Shown here piece by piece: positions 1-12,780 of a stretch of 64,000 nucleotides of DNA. The notes below the pieces were generated by a model, which saw only the letters and a program-made list of their open reading frames with translations, was not told the origin of the DNA and did no database searches. The DNA comes from Trileptium ribeirensis (Eukaryota > Nematoda > Enoplea > Enoplida > Thoracostomopsidae). Made by a program: the position numbers and the translations under genes. The stretch lies in NCBI GenBank assembly GCA_030248225.1, contig JASANE010000291.1:24985-88984 (forward strand), given 5' to 3'. Every line of letters starts with the position of its first letter. Within the stretch, counting starts at the first letter, position 1.

Positions 1-228
1 CCAACAACAATGAACATGCTTGTTCAAACTGAATTTGGAAGCGTTGAAATGTGAGCTATGTTAATGTTGAACATAAGACGAGAGAGTTTGGCGGTAACAG
101 TCTACGCAGCCTGCACATGTAAGTGTCTTCGTCATTGATTTCTGTCAGCAGTTTGAATGTTTATCTGTTTGTATAAAACGGCTTATCGGAGGAAAATGCA
201 ATTCTTAATTTTTGCTTTTTAATTTTAG
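1..228 (+). other. ARP2 intron, 3' part (upstream edge of window)
   Basis: This AT-rich sequence precedes the first recognisable ARP2 exon. It ends in a pyrimidine-rich tract and AG at 227-228, a good 3' splice site. No coding sequence is recognisable in it. The intron begins outside the window. Confidence 0.7.
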
Positions 229-368
229 ATACTAGGCTTGATTTTTACAAACACATTGTACTCAGTGGGGGATCAACAATGTATGCTGGCCTTCCTAGCC
301 GCCTAGAACGAGAGCTCAAGCAGCTATATCTCGAGCGAGTACTTAAAGGCAATGTTGAAGCTTACCAG
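229..368 (+). CDS. ARP2: Actin-related protein 2 (ARP2), penultimate coding exon
   Basis: ARP2 is the actin-like subunit of the Arp2/3 complex that, with ARP3, forms the template for branched actin filament nucleation in the cytoplasm. The exon translates (two leading bases complete a codon, then phase 0 at its end) to a protein segment containing [33 protein letters not shown] and KGNVEAYQ. This is the conserved actin-fold region around the nucleotide-binding GGST loop, and the [14 protein letters not shown] stretch separates ARP2 from conventional actin and ARP3. It is bounded by AG at 227-228 and the donor GTAACA from 369. The upstream exons lie outside the window, so the gene is 5'-partial here only because of the window edge. 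No stop or frameshift is seen. Confidence 0.95.
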
Positions 369-1465
369 GTAACACTCACTATATGCACCGGTTTTGATTT
401 TGATTTGAATATGATTCGTGATAAATTAGTTTATCCTTAATTGCATAATAATATGCATGTTTATATTTTGATAAAAATATTTGAAAACAACCATAAAATG
501 TGTATATATTGATATTGAGACATACGACGCCATGTACATGTTATTGCGACGTGCTAATGATAATTTGATTTTTGTGTTAACTATATTGCGACCTTTTTGG
601 TATCGGCAATTTGTGGAAGCCTCAGATATATAAGCGAGGGAACTTATTTTTGGAATATCACTAGCTTACAAGTTTTTGCGTTTTTATACCGTTGTAGCTC
701 ACTGTTTTGTGTCAAAAGTAAAATGTTTGAATTAAAAATTATTGCGAATATATTTTGTTTGCGGGACGAAATGTATGATGCGATTAGTGTCTGATCTATC
801 AAAGGATTGGGCTGAGAATTAATTTTATTGCATACTGTTCTATCTATAATCTGGGAAATAGTCGACAGAAAATTACTTTAAGTACGGTAATGAAGAGTTT
901 ACTATTATTTGTTCCCCTAAATTTACGTTTTAATTCTTGAAAATGTATAGAGAATTTCAGCTAACTTTCGATCAAAATTACTTAATTCAAAATAAGGTTT
1001 GGTTTGGAACCATAATGAGAGTTAACTTTTATTTGTTTCACCACATTTACGTTTTAATTCTTGAAAGTGATTAAACAATTTCAGCTAACTTACGGATCTA
1101 GCATGGTCAGCTTTTTTACGTTGTACGCTATACCCTAGAATTCTAATACGGTGCAAGCTGCTTACCTAAAATATGGCCATAATTTGCTTTAGTACCTAAT
1201 TTAGACTTTTATATAAAATAATATCGCTAGTTATTTATTTGCTTTTTTGCCAAAACATTGTCAGTTAATAGGTTATTCTGTACCACTTACTAAACTCCGA
1301 ATCTCACTAAAATCGAAGTGACTTTTAGAAGTTCAAAATAGGTTGATATCGAATATCACTCAACATTTATGTGCTTTTTTGCAGAATATTGATCGTTCAA
1401 TAGTCTTACGAAGATAATAGACTATTCTGTACGATCTACTTAGTTGATATGGAAATTATTTTCAG

Positions 1466-1639
1466 AAATTTAAAATACGTATTGAAGCTGTTCCCCGACG
1501 AAAACACATGGTTTTCCTTGGAGGTGCTGTGCTGGCTCATATAATGCGCGATCGAAATGACGACTTTTGGATCTCACGTCGTGAATATGAAGAACATGGT
1601 GTTGCCCGAGCTATGAGGAAGCTAGGGATTAGTAAATAG
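1466..1639 (+). CDS. ARP2: ARP2, terminal coding exon with stop codon
   Basis: This exon follows a 1097-bp intron. It starts after TTTTCAG, is in phase 0 with the previous exon, and runs 57 codons to a TAG stop ending at 1639. It encodes [20 protein letters not shown], then [20 protein letters not shown] and a charged tail ending KLGISK. This is the C-terminal subdomain of ARP2, where the family has [22 protein letters not shown]. The [10 protein letters not shown] block is diagnostic for ARP2. EAVP in place of the usual EDPP, and the MRDRNDDFW and tail residues, are diverged, as expected for a distant invertebrate. The open frame, correct phase and natural length of the C-terminus argue for a functional gene. 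Confidence 0.95.
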   Translation, partial: KFKIRIEAVPRRKHMVFLGGAVLAHIMRDRNDDFWISRREYEEHGVARAMRKLGISK

Positions 1640-4600
1640 TAGTTATAGTAACTACTTCAATGCCAAAACATCTGTGATTACATTGCTTCTTTGATTATGT
1701 TGTTTTCATTATTACTCACTAAATTAGTTGAGCTAGTTATATTAAAGCTTTTGGATTCAGAGATATTTGTTTAGTCATATGATTCACTGTTACCTGTTTA
1801 ACACTCTAAAATCCAAAAGGAATTCGCTTTATTTTGACCACATCTGGCAAATGAGTTTAATTCCAGGTCTGGCTGTACACTTCACTGCTGAGTTGAACCT
1901 TCTACATTGCAACAGGCACATCAGTTAATAGCATTACACTGGACGGAAAATGTGGTTAAGGCAAGGAAAAGAAATCCTTATTGCATGCTTCGAAAATGCT
2001 TTTTTATATTGCAATTTTTGAAATTAATCTAATATGATTTACGATAGTCAGGTTATAGGAAAAATATTTGGGTTAATTTGTACTTTAGATGTTTTATAAA
2101 AAATCTTTTAACAATAATGCGGTTGCTAAAATAACTATGGACTAAACTGTGCAATAAGCGAAAGCCCTGTTTTGTACTTTTCGTTGTTTTTCTTAGGTAC
2201 ATTTTCATTGTTAGAATAAAATTTACCATTTCATTCGTAATAAGTGTTTTTAATCGTGCATTCAATCGATAAAGTCACCGCGGACTGGGCTATAACTTAA
2301 ACCCTTGTTCTTTCCCGCTTGTTACTTATTAGATTATTCAAATGGGATAAATATTTAACATTTTCAATAATGAATTCAGTCGCTAAAATGTCATTGGGCT
2401 GGTTTGTGAGCCAAACCTTGGTAAGTACTGTATATTTTACTCATATTGAGTATATACTTAGTGTCACTGCCAGGTCAAATTTGGGTGCATCTACTTGGCG
2501 AGAACCGTCGAGTAAACACAATTTTAATTTAATACTTTCAGTAGTGCGTCAATCCTGAGCCAAGATTACTTATATTTCAGAGATCTACAGGCCAGAATTG
2601 TCATAATTTGTTTCCTCCGTTCTCTTAGAACTCATAAACCCCTGTGTCAACAGCAGGGCTTGTGGTTTCTTTTCGGGATTTCGCGGTTATTCATTTCGTT
2701 TTCTTAATAAATTTAAATAGTTCATGTTTAGGAGTATTCCTGGAGGTTGGAAATAGAAGTTTTTTTTAATTTTGTAGTCAAGTGATTTCTCTCGTCGTGC
2801 TTCGATCTTTCTAAAACTAAAATTTTGACTGAATTTTATTACGATTATTTGTAATATTAATATAGCGTTTGTCTCATTGTATTAAGCAGCAATAATGTTT
2901 TCGAGTTACTATTCTAACAGCATTTTGATCCACATGACTGACAACAGTTAGTTTTACATTGACAATAAAATGAGTCATTATTTGAGCGGGTCGTAATGTC
3001 GATCTCTGCAAGCGGTGTGTGCTGTTCAGAAATGTATGTCCGGTGCAAAAAACAGTTTTACTTTTTATTTCATAATAATCAAGAAGGTTTGTTATGATTT
3101 CTGCGGAAACGTTTGACACTCTTAGATACTAATATAGGTAAACCCTGGCATAACGCGATGCATTTTGCCCGGACTCCCTGGTTTTAGGTGATGTGGCGTG
3201 TTTGTGTTCGCCCTTAATTTTTATCAGATATCCAGATTTACGTCTACGCCATACCATGCGCTCTAAAATCATGGGAGGAGATCTTGTAAATATTGCGGGA
3301 AATTGTCTTATGTGCGGTAAAGTTATAAGTCGTATTGAATACTCCGATTTGGTACAGTTCAACTTAACTATATTCATCAATTAAATGAAAATATGGATTT
3401 GCTGCTCAGATTATGATTATAATTTTGATATAAGGAACGGGATGAAGAATTCGTTAACTCCCGTCACATCAGTATTGAAAGGTTTCAGGGAACCCAGTTG
3501 TTTTAGGTGGTCATATACATCACGCCCAAACCTGTCACATATTGTTACATAGAACGGCGAACATAGTATTGTCTGTTTCACATTCGCCTGCAAGGGGATT
3601 ATACTTAAAACTAACACCTACGGCGACGGGTCTTGCGACATTCATATACTGTTTTCTTTTTTCTGTTTATAGGTGAATGTAAAACACATCGGTCCTTGCA
3701 AATAATAACCAGATATTCTTGGTCTTTCATCTGCTTCCGATGATTTACATATCTTTAGAATTTTTTACTTGTCTTTTTCAAACACTAAAATTTTTTACTG
3801 CGAATAGTTTGTGATATGTGCAGCAAGATTGGTAATCATTGATATTAGATAGCTAACCTGTAGCCAACTGGTAACTGTCTGAATTCTAAAGCATCAATTC
3901 ACATTGCATCCAATGAGCGTTGTGCTCTGTTTACAATAATGGCTTCACGCAGGATATATTTTCTTGTGCAAATTTGAAGCATTTTAGCAATGTTTATGAT
4001 TTGTTGTACGTCACTACATAATAGACCAATAGTTTTTTGAATAATTTTGTTATATAAAGGCGCAGTGTTTGTATTTGGTTCGAACCGCTCGCTGTTTCAT
4101 CACGGAAACGTTTGTAAAAGTTCTCTTACAATTTTATTTGTAATCGTGCGTGTAAGTTTTGTTAACTTCGATTCACATTTGGATGAAATATTGTTTGAAG
4201 TATAAAAAGGCTGCCGGGGATAAGTATCGCTAAACTCCTTTGTCACCGCCATTTGCCTTTACTAAGCAAAGTATCAATACCGAGTGCTAGTATTGCTTTG
4301 TGGTCGATGAAATTTTGACACCCATAACTACTGCGACTGATAATCGTAATGCAAAATATCTATCTGCTTTAAGACGACACTGAGCTGTCTATAAATATAG
4401 CCAACATAGTTGTCTCTGTTTACAGATCATGAAATGATTACTAAACGTCACATGAAACTATTTTATGGCGTCTAAGTGTCACTAGTTGCACGCACACATG
4501 GTACTATATAGACAAAATTTCACAAAACGCCGTCACGCATATATACTATACTGTGTATGTGTATACACTGGGTTTACTCCCATTTAGCTTTATTTAGGTT

Positions 4601-5860
4601 TTTTTGTGCTAAAGAAGTGAAGTACTTCGTAAAGGTTTCACCTGCATTCTGTCTGCTGATGCTATTACCATTTATATATATTCATGACGGTTTACTTATC
4701 GCTTATAAATAAAGGATGTTCCAGCGTCTTTGAAATACAGCACCTCCAATATTGAAACATCGAGCGCGGGTATAATTTCATAAGAGTTGTTTTTTGGTTT
4801 TGCAACTACCTGAGGAATTGTATGTACTAAAATCTGGGCAAGCACACAGTTATCTTGACGTACCATGATGTTTCGATTACATTTTTTACACTACAACTTA
4901 CCGAATTGGATATTTTCTGAACCAGACCATCGAACTGAGTCGATTTGCTGAAAAAATTATCGTATCTTTGAATATTCCAATTTCAGTTTACGGGGATAAA
5001 GAAAAAGGCCCGGATTTTTTTGTTTTCATGTAAACAGATAATGATTTGTATAGTATACATATCGGAATAACGGAAATTGTCACCGGACAGTTAGCTGAAC
5101 AAAATTGGCCTCCCAAAAAGTTGATTCTAAAATTCATCAAAAGGTCAATTTATCACCTGAAATGTGATCAATCCGTAATTAGTCATAAAGAGACGTACGA
5201 ACCGTTTGGTATAGTACGTCAAACCTTTTGTAGCCGATTTTATTTGTGAGATGACAAAAAACGATGTAAAAGATTTGAAAAAATGAAAAAAATTTTGGAA
5301 GAGTCTGTACATACTGTGCTTTTTAACGTTTACACAATATCATCCAAGCTACGACCTTTTCGTTGTAAAACTGCATTTTGCTATGGTGGGCTGAGGCGCT
5401 GAACTTATATAATACTTATACTGAGTCTGAAAATAACTAATTACCAAATACATGACATATTTGTTATTATATCATTGTTGCTCAGCGGACAACTTGTGGA
5501 TTTTGCCACTGTAAATGAATACAACTCTCTAAGGTTTGAAGTAGAATGAATTGTAATTGGTATAAACTGATCTTTAAAATAAGCGGGCGTACTTAATTTC
5601 GTTACCAATTAAATCACTGATATTGTTGCATTACGGAAAGGGTTCAACAAACTTGCTGTTCGTATAATTTCGGCGTATAAGGTGTTAAATTCAACCGGTG
5701 ATATTTTCCCCGTCTAAAGTAAATTTTTTTATTTTTCTAACTATAAGACAATAATGTTGGAAAATAAAGGTAGTGGTCTATGCGTGCTTAAAATTTACAC
5801 TTTGTATCGTAGGTACTGCATTTTTATATAATATAAAAATATATTTCAGTTATATATGAA
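1640..5860. other. ARP2 3' flank and intergenic DNA, no gene recognised
   Basis: After the ARP2 stop there is a likely 3' UTR with an ATTAAA hexamer near 1740, a possible poly(A) signal; other AATAAA-like hexamers lie further down, for example near 2706. The rest is AT-rich sequence with only short open frames on both strands (all under 90 codons). None shows a recognisable domain, signal peptide or conserved splice pattern. I see no clear repeat array here. Confidence 0.5.
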
Positions 5861-6330
5861 ATGAATACGAATGAATATCCTGACACCAAAGTTTATTTAA
5901 TTTCTAAGAGTGCAAGGATCCCTGTATTTCACTACGAAAAGTGGGTAGATCACGACGGTCTTTTCCACCAACAAAAACGGGTAATTGCTAAGACAAAACG
6001 ACATATTCTGACAACAATTTATTCCCTGTATATTGGAGGTTCCCACTTCGGCACCACTGCGACGACCGAAAAGATCGCGGAACGTTTTTACAGGTTGAAG
6101 GATTATAGTGGCGACACCACAACTATTGTGCATCTTGTTTCGTGTGTCAGATCTGCACCCATGGACAAGCCCGGTCCAGCTTTGTTCTCTACCGAATCTT
6201 CGTGATATAGATTTTCCTAACAGACCAAGGAAATGAATTTCTTAGTCTAATAGATGAATCGTTAGCCATGGCGCTTGGACTTCAGTGGCCCGTGTCTACG
6301 GCTTATCATCCAGAAAGTCATGGATTGATA
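5861..6330 (+). pseudogene. Integrase-like transposase fragment (zinc-binding plus partial DDE core)
   Basis: The first open frame (114 codons) holds the zinc-binding region. The catalytic-core remnant resumes in another frame from about 6211, with T-D-Q-G-N-E-F and A-Y-H-P-E-S-H-G. The roughly 45-residue stretch that normally links them, including the first catalytic Asp, is missing. The usual H-x3-H start is degraded to a Tyr-containing sequence, and the C-x2-C pair has only one clear Cys. The fragment cannot encode an active enzyme. Confidence 0.65.
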
Positions 6331-6599
6331 AAGATTCCATCAGACATCGAAACAGTTATTAAAGTTTGCGACTGTAAGTCTGACGATTCGGACACAAAGA
6401 TTCAGGTGGTGGCATTTTCATACAAAATGAAGACGTAGAAGTCCACAAGTTACCATCTGGATGGAATGATTTGTAATTTCTGAGGCTGTCTGGCAGGATC
6501 GCTGTGTATTAATCCAATACGTCAACGCAGCGAATCTAAAGCCATTAGTGTAGCCTTCAGAAACTGAAGCTGATCATATCTCGTGCAATGTAGCAATAT

Positions 6600-7080
6600 T
6601 CAGCTAATAAACAATGAAGTATAGGGACGTTCGTTTTAACGATAGATATCTCAACAACGCCGTACAGTGCCTGCTTCGAATACCTGAAATTGGATTGCTT
6701 CAGGACACTTTGTTGAACAACATTAATGGCTACAAGAAGGTGCCAACAGATGTTACCAGTGCACAAATTCATTACTTGCCAACACACTACCACTGGATTT
6801 TGTCCTCTTCCACTAGACGGGGTTGTAGAAATGTACGATTCAATGTATCATAAACAACTTGCGAAAACAGCTGCATGCGATTTATGGCCCTCTAGAAACC
6901 GCAGGCATATGCCAAGCCGATTATAGCATGTTGTGCTAACGACTGTGATTTATTGTCAGTTACAAACCTCATAGAAACACGGAATAGCCACGCACCTTGT
7001 TTCGAAATGGTTTGACTAAAAAGGTATGCGTCAACATCAGCATTGCTGCTAAAAGCTGTAAACTGACTGAATTTCATGGC
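6600..7080 (+). pseudogene. Ulp1/C48-like cysteine protease domain remnant of a transposon
   Basis: The frame starting at 6614 reads through RFNDRYLNNAV, then GLLQDTLLNNINGYKKVP and IHYLPTHYHWILSSS. It shifts frame near 6815 to GVVEMYDSMYHKQLAK, and a later frame gives CDLLSVTNL near 6950-6980. The His-Trp and Tyr-Asp-Ser blocks are spaced as in SUMO-protease-like domains that many invertebrate transposons carry. The active Cys block is not convincingly preserved, and at least one frameshift and several stops are present. The family assignment is by motif recall, not by search. Confidence 0.45.
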
Positions 7081-9188
7081 AGTGATGTGTAAATTTTATG
7101 CACGCATAGATTATAAGCTTTGTTATTTTAGATTATTGCCAAGTTGGAACAATACGGGGGAAATTTAATACTTTAGAGGAGGAACATATTAAACTAAACA
7201 GGCACCACTTATGGAATCAGGATCGTGAGATCGGCGAGACCATCTACCACTGACCTATGAAGCCGTCTTCTAGAAATATTGGTTTCCATCGTGAAACTAT
7301 TCCCAGTGATGTCGAATCAGTAGCAATGTTTGCTTTCATACAAAAAGTTCATGGAATCTCAATTCTGTTGTTTATTCCACATCAGCCAATGGCTTTTACA
7401 CAAACCCCCGATATTCCTAGTTACAGAATAAAGGAATTGCGCCTCCCACGTGTATGCTCATGGTACCCCCTGAAGTCCTCGCATCCGCCCCCTCCGTCCT
7501 CAAAAGCGTGGTTACCCCAGGAGGTGCCGAACTGATAGTGCTCTTCACCGCGCCCAGGGCGCCGCACCCCTCAAGAAACCCGGCTACATCTCCCTGGTAC
7601 CTCGGCCCATGTATGCTCCCACCGCCCTAATCCTGTACTGAAGGTTATTTTACTAGTGTATCACGTACATATACTCATAAAGGTATCATTGGCCTGGCAT
7701 GCCTATACATCGTATGTATGGACCAGTAGTTATAGTTTGTTATTTTAAAGGTGCACCTCGTTTTTAAAAAGAAAAAGTATATTTTGAAGTGATGGGAAAC
7801 GGCCGGCATTGAAGCCAAACAAAAGGCCGTTAAAACTTTAGGCTGACCCTCAACTGGTGACGTTGGTATATGGACGATCGACGGCCAGTGAGCTTGAATT
7901 TACTTCCATACGAATTTAATATCTATAAAATGCTTCGGCCTCTGCTCAAAACTCTATTTGCCTACGAATTTGCATGGTGGACAATGAAACTGCTAAAATG
8001 CTAAATCCTACGCCTAGACAGACAGGCAAAATTGTACCTGCTATATTTATTGCTGGTTCGTATCTGGATTTGAGAGCTATCATTAAACATTAACCCATAT
8101 TAGTTTAATAATAAACATATATTACTACTTTTGGGTTTGCCATAGGTGTTAACAACTGTTAATTCCCGCTCTTCCATAATCTTTGAGTAGTCTGAACAAC
8201 TGCTGCAGCAATCTATATGATTTTTATCTGCATTATCTTTATGATTCAAGAAGTCTAAGCTAAGCTAAGATTCCTATATGAGCCATGTACAAAACCGTAG
8301 GGTGCCGGGCCCGAACCCCCAGCTCTAACCTGTTCTTTTTTCTAACGTTATAACGTCCGGCCACTAAAGGTGACATGGGCCGCGGCTAGGATACAAAGAT
8401 TGGTCCAAATTTTTCCAAAAATGTGGTGGTTTTATAAGGAAAGGTTTTGCTATTTTTAATCGGAACACCATTTGAGAGGTATATAACTTTATGATGTTTG
8501 TTTAAAAAGAATGAATTTATAGCTTCCATTAGATATACAACGAACTACAAAGATATAATAGACGATACCACTACGTGGGCAAGAAACCGTTCTATAAAGA
8601 AAAATAGTATAGAGTCAAGTTTGTTTTACAGTTTAAAACACGTGCAAAATAAAACTAACAATTACTGAGGAAATTTGTACATAGGTTGTCATACTATCAG
8701 CAGTTGTACACACCCGGAAGTTCTGATCCAGATATGATCAGGATATGGGGATGGGGATTAAAAAATTTTTTCGTGGGGATCCCCACCCCATGTGGCCGTT
8801 TATTCAGAAATATTCGTTTAACGATGTCCACTAAAATTTTTTATGAAATTTTAAAATATTTTTTTCTGCCATTATCCACGGTGAGCTGTGCTGACTATCA
8901 GATGTTCTGATGGTACTTTCAAAAGTTTAAGAGTTTGGCTTAATTACTTTAAATTTTTGCTTCTTAAGTTCAGATAAATTTCTTCAAATAAAATTTATGT
9001 GATATAATTGAAATTTAATTAATGTACCTAATATTAAATAAACCAAAATTCTTAATTTTATTGTGCTGTCCATGGAGGCTGAAAAGTTTCGCTTGGGGGT
9101 TTCGGGCATGGGAAGGTTATTGTGGGTGTTAGTTTTGCTCTAACTTGTGCGGTGTTGTGTGATATCGACATATTCTATCGAGAGCTGA
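7081..9188. other. Intergenic stretch, no gene recognised
   Basis: This is mostly AT-rich unique-looking sequence. Around 7430-7620 it becomes C-rich and encodes a proline-rich shadow ORF. At about 8740-8805 there are runs of GGGG and a perfect 14-bp palindrome (GTGGGGATCCCCAC). I see no conserved exon. Confidence 0.4.
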
Positions 9189-11110
9189 TTGGCTGTGCAC
9201 GCAAAAGGCGTAGGTGTACCTAAACTTCACTGCAATCTCGATTGGTTAGCTAGTTGTACTGTCAGAGAACTTTTTACGTCGGTAAAGCCAAAAAAACCAA
9301 AAGTGGAAGGGTGGTTGAACAAAGAGCTTCGCACTGAAATGACGATGTTTGAGCGCGCGCGACAGTCGTTCCTGAATCCGCTAGATGTGTGGAAAAACGC
9401 GACGCAATTTGCAATTTAGCAGCAGTGTGCTCGCATGCTTTTGGCAGTGCCAGTATAGACTGCCATGGTTAAACGAATTTTTAGTGGGCCGAGATTAATA
9501 CTAATAAATTACAGAACAAAACATGCCATAAGGTACTACAAGCAATGATTTTCTTGAAATACATTGAAAAATAAGCAAAATTTAGCAGTGATCTTGAAAT
9601 TTTACATGCTAAAATCGAGACATATCTCGCCAACAATGAGTTTACAGCTGCAGATAGCAACGGGGATGAAGCACGGTGGAGTGAACATAATAACGCGGTC
9701 TGAGTGTTTCTGTATCAGACATGCAGATTCGTTGATTATCAGCACATAAACAACTGAGACGTTTTGTATCAGCTGTAGATAAATTCCCGGAGAAACTCAG
9801 TATCTCACAGTCTATCTGAAACAGAGATTAAGTATCTAGCTCCCGGTGCTCATGTAGTCGGACTAGGAGGTTTGTTGTAGTATTCTAGGAAAAATCCGTG
9901 GTTGGTGTGTATATGGCTAGCGGGCACGATCTTTACGGCGATGGGGTGACCGGCAAAACGTCATTTGTGAAGATTTTTCACCGTGGACCAATGCAGACGT
10001 TAAGTTTATTAAATGGCAAGTCTTAGCGGTGGGGATAGATGGGGAATGCCACGAATGATAAGCGATGGATGAACAATTGGCACCTTATAACTTTACGTGG
10101 TGTGGGTCATAAGATTTATGCTAAGGTTTTTTCTTGCAAGTTAGAGAAGGTGATAGGGTCTATTGTACATTTCGATCGATGCTATAGGCTACCTGGAACG
10201 AATATAACAGATGCTTCTTTAAACATTTAAAACATTGAAAATTTTGCAACAATGAGGAAATTAAAAACGTTTTTCGTGAGTGTTGGTCATTTTTCAGCCA
10301 CTGACACTTTAGCGTGACCTTTCCTTTTTCGGGTTGTCAACTCTTTCGGTTTCGGACGCTTTTCCACTACTAGAGTTAAAATCATGATTCATTTCGCTGC
10401 AATTATTGTGTTATAATTAATGGTTTCTGGTCTGACTTTTTTCCGCTATAAGGGATGTGCGGCAGGGCTGTACTCTATGCTAAAGTTTTTGCTGTTCATG
10501 TTCGTATGACTATGACAGATAAGACGAATTCCAATGGCACGGGAAATATGCAGATGATACCTTTTTGGAGTCTTGTCTGGGAACGAAGCAGCTGAAGTCT
10601 ATTTAATGCCTTTTAGCGATTTGACGCTGCATTCGGTAGTGAAGTACCACATGGCAAAACCGTCATTCTACCCTTAGGCGGTGCTAATGAAGATCTCTTA
10701 CCTGAGCGTCGACGTTTTACTCAGGATTCTTGTGTTATGTGCGGGATAAAAGGTTTCGAAGTGACTATTAATTTTGATTGTATTAGAGTCAAGGTAGACC
10801 ATATGAAAAGAAATATCCCACCTTTCTGATCGTACTATGGTCGCTTCCATTTTCTGAGCATATTTTGGTACGTGGGGCACATCGTCCGTCTACCAGAACG
10901 TGTTATTACTGAGGCCAAACAATTCATGAACCGTATTATTCTCTACCCAACCAGAAACAACCGTGTCTTGCGCATGAGTCCTGCTCTCTCTCTGTTTTGT
11001 GTGGTTCTAGCTTGTGTTCGGTCAGTATTAAGAGTGCTAATAAATGTATTTTTTGTTACTGCTTTTACGTTGTTCATGCTTTTAATATTCATACTGAGGG
11101 GAGAATGACT
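9189..11110 (+). mobile_element. L1/Tx1-like non-LTR retrotransposon remnant (ORF2 reverse transcriptase)
   Basis: The clearest part is 10039-10230. It reads ITLRGVGHKIYAKVF, then KLEKVIGSIVHFD and LPGTNITDASLNI, matching the L1/Tx1 RT block that usually reads PISLL-x-VDYKIxAKVLANRLxxVIxxxIHPDQxxxxPGRxI. Further down, LYAKVFAVHVR (about 10475) and K-Y-A-D-D-T at 10544-10561 carry the RT catalytic F/YADD box. HIVRLPERVITEAKQFMNRI (10876-10935) matches the region after the palm domain. Frames change between the blocks and stops are frequent, so it is dead. The open frame at 9189-9419 may belong to the linker before the RT, but that is weak. No intact endonuclease, poly(A) tail or target-site duplication was identified. 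Confidence 0.65.
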
Positions 11111-12780
11111 GTTAGTTCATGTTTGGAATATTCTTTTTTTTCATAAAAGATTATGTTATGTATGTTTTGTTGGGTAATTAAACACGGGGTGTGCGATTGC
11201 CCGAGCGCCTCTGGCCTTATTAAAAAACATTATAAAAATTGCAAAATTCGGGTAACATCTTTCTGCGTTTATTATTTTCATATCGCCCTGTTTATTGGTT
11301 TCTGCCGTCTCTAAGTTATCAAGAATAGAATTTCTGAAGCGTTTCAGTTTTCTTTGAGAAACTCAAAACCACAGTTTAAATAACCGCAATATAATCCAGG
11401 ACACGTTGATTAGAACGTGGCCGAGTGTTCTGAAGTAGTGCCCCGTCCTACCAATGCAGAAGCTTGGTGTTCCCCTCCCGCCACATCTGGGTTTTCACAT
11501 TTGGAGCAGTTTTTTTTCAAGCAAATAAATGATGCTCCTAACAAAAAATCCATGTAGGACTAACACGGAACTGGGAAGAGATGATTGCAGTCTTTGCCGT
11601 GTCGCTTATTCTATTGATGAGAATATTGATAAACGATGAATTTATGTGCCAAAGTCAAAATTATGTAGGTTCAAATATATTTGCCAACAAAACTACAGAA
11701 ACACATCACGATATAATAGATTTTAGGTTGCATATATGACTCCAAAATTGAAGAAACCAACGGTGCGTACGAAGCATCTAATGTTAAATTTGGCAAGATT
11801 GTGTTAAACGGCACAAAATCATTGCGTGTTGGCTATAGCGATTATATATACATCAAAAACTTCAGTAGGTGGTTTAACCCAGTTGGTATGCTGCAAAAAA
11901 CCTATAGACCGCAGTCGTTCGAGCGACAGCCAATAATTGCTCACCAACGGCTTTCGCGGCTGGCAATGACAGAAAGAATTTTAGAACGGCCGGCTGATTG
12001 ATTCAAGGCTGTTAACAGCAGGCTGTTGGCCGATGGCTGCGACAATCCTCGGCAGCCGGCTTTTTAACAATTTCACGGCATTGCCCAACACTGCTACAGC
12101 GTATCAGCACGTCCGAAGATACGCCAAACACTGCCAACGCTCATGAATCTCCGAATAGTTCAGTCAAAACTGTGAAATAGTAATCGACCTACACACGTTT
12201 CAGCCGTCTTTTCTTAAGCTGACGACAAATCCCTCAGTAGTCTAAGTTGTACTTTGGTTATCCGACATGACTGAACAGGTAGCATAATCTTATAGGAGTT
12301 GAAGAAACGCATTGTCTATCGCGTTATAATGCGGAGTTTTTCAAAGAAATTTTAGGGGAAATCTATGTTTTATAACTATTTGCAACTGTAGTAGATAAGA
12401 TTTCGGATCTCGCCATGATGGAGAAGAATCATGGTCATACCTGCAGCGCCGCGACCCTAATTGACGACACCAAGGCGACACTTGGTTTTCTTGAGGTCAG
12501 AATCTAAGATGGAAGTGCGCACGACTCACCAGGAGTGATATTATGTTTCTGATACGCAGTATAAATTGCTGAATAAATGATGATTCACTAGAAAAGTATC
12601 TCAACAAATTAAAAGCAAAGCTAGTCTGTAAACGCCCTTTGAGCCGTCATATGACCCATTATCCTGAAGGACGTAAGTATAATGTATGCCACGCCCTTCT
12701 CAATATACTGAGTCAAAGACTTAGCTAAGGTTCTAATATTAGTTTCACACTAAGCGAAAAATCTGGGATCCCCCGACTCC
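11111..12780. other. Intergenic stretch between two LINE remnants
   Basis: No gene is recognised. A short inverted repeat (GCCGGCTG near 11990 against CAGCCGGC near 12053) could form a hairpin. Part of this stretch may be unrecognised 5' sequence of the LINE remnant that follows. Confidence 0.35.

Larger units (their letters stand above)
5861..7080 (+). mobile_element. Decayed Ginger- or Ty3/gypsy-type integrase followed by a Ulp1-like protease domain
   Basis: Three conserved blocks lie in order on the + strand. (1) 5861-6205 resembles the zinc-binding N-terminal integrase domain (GGSHFGTTATTEKIAERFY), though its histidine and cysteine ligands are partly lost. (2) 6211-6330 carries the integrase catalytic block, with IFLTDQGNEF and TAYHPESHGLIK, supplying the second Asp of the DDE triad and the H-P motif; the part with the first Asp appears deleted. 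(3) 6614-7080 resembles a C48/Ulp1-like cysteine peptidase: IHYLPTHYHWILSSS has the catalytic-His type motif and VEMYDSMY the Asp motif. A frameshift lies near 6815 and the Cys block is unclear. The order integrase then Ulp1-like peptidase fits some cut-and-paste Ginger-like transposons better than a plain LTR retrotransposon, but no LTRs or TIRs were located. The copy is clearly defective. Confidence 0.6.

Noticed and set aside
10698..10880. Minus-strand 60-codon ORF as a gene
   Set aside because: It lies antisense to the L1/Tx1-like RT remnant and is a shadow of it.
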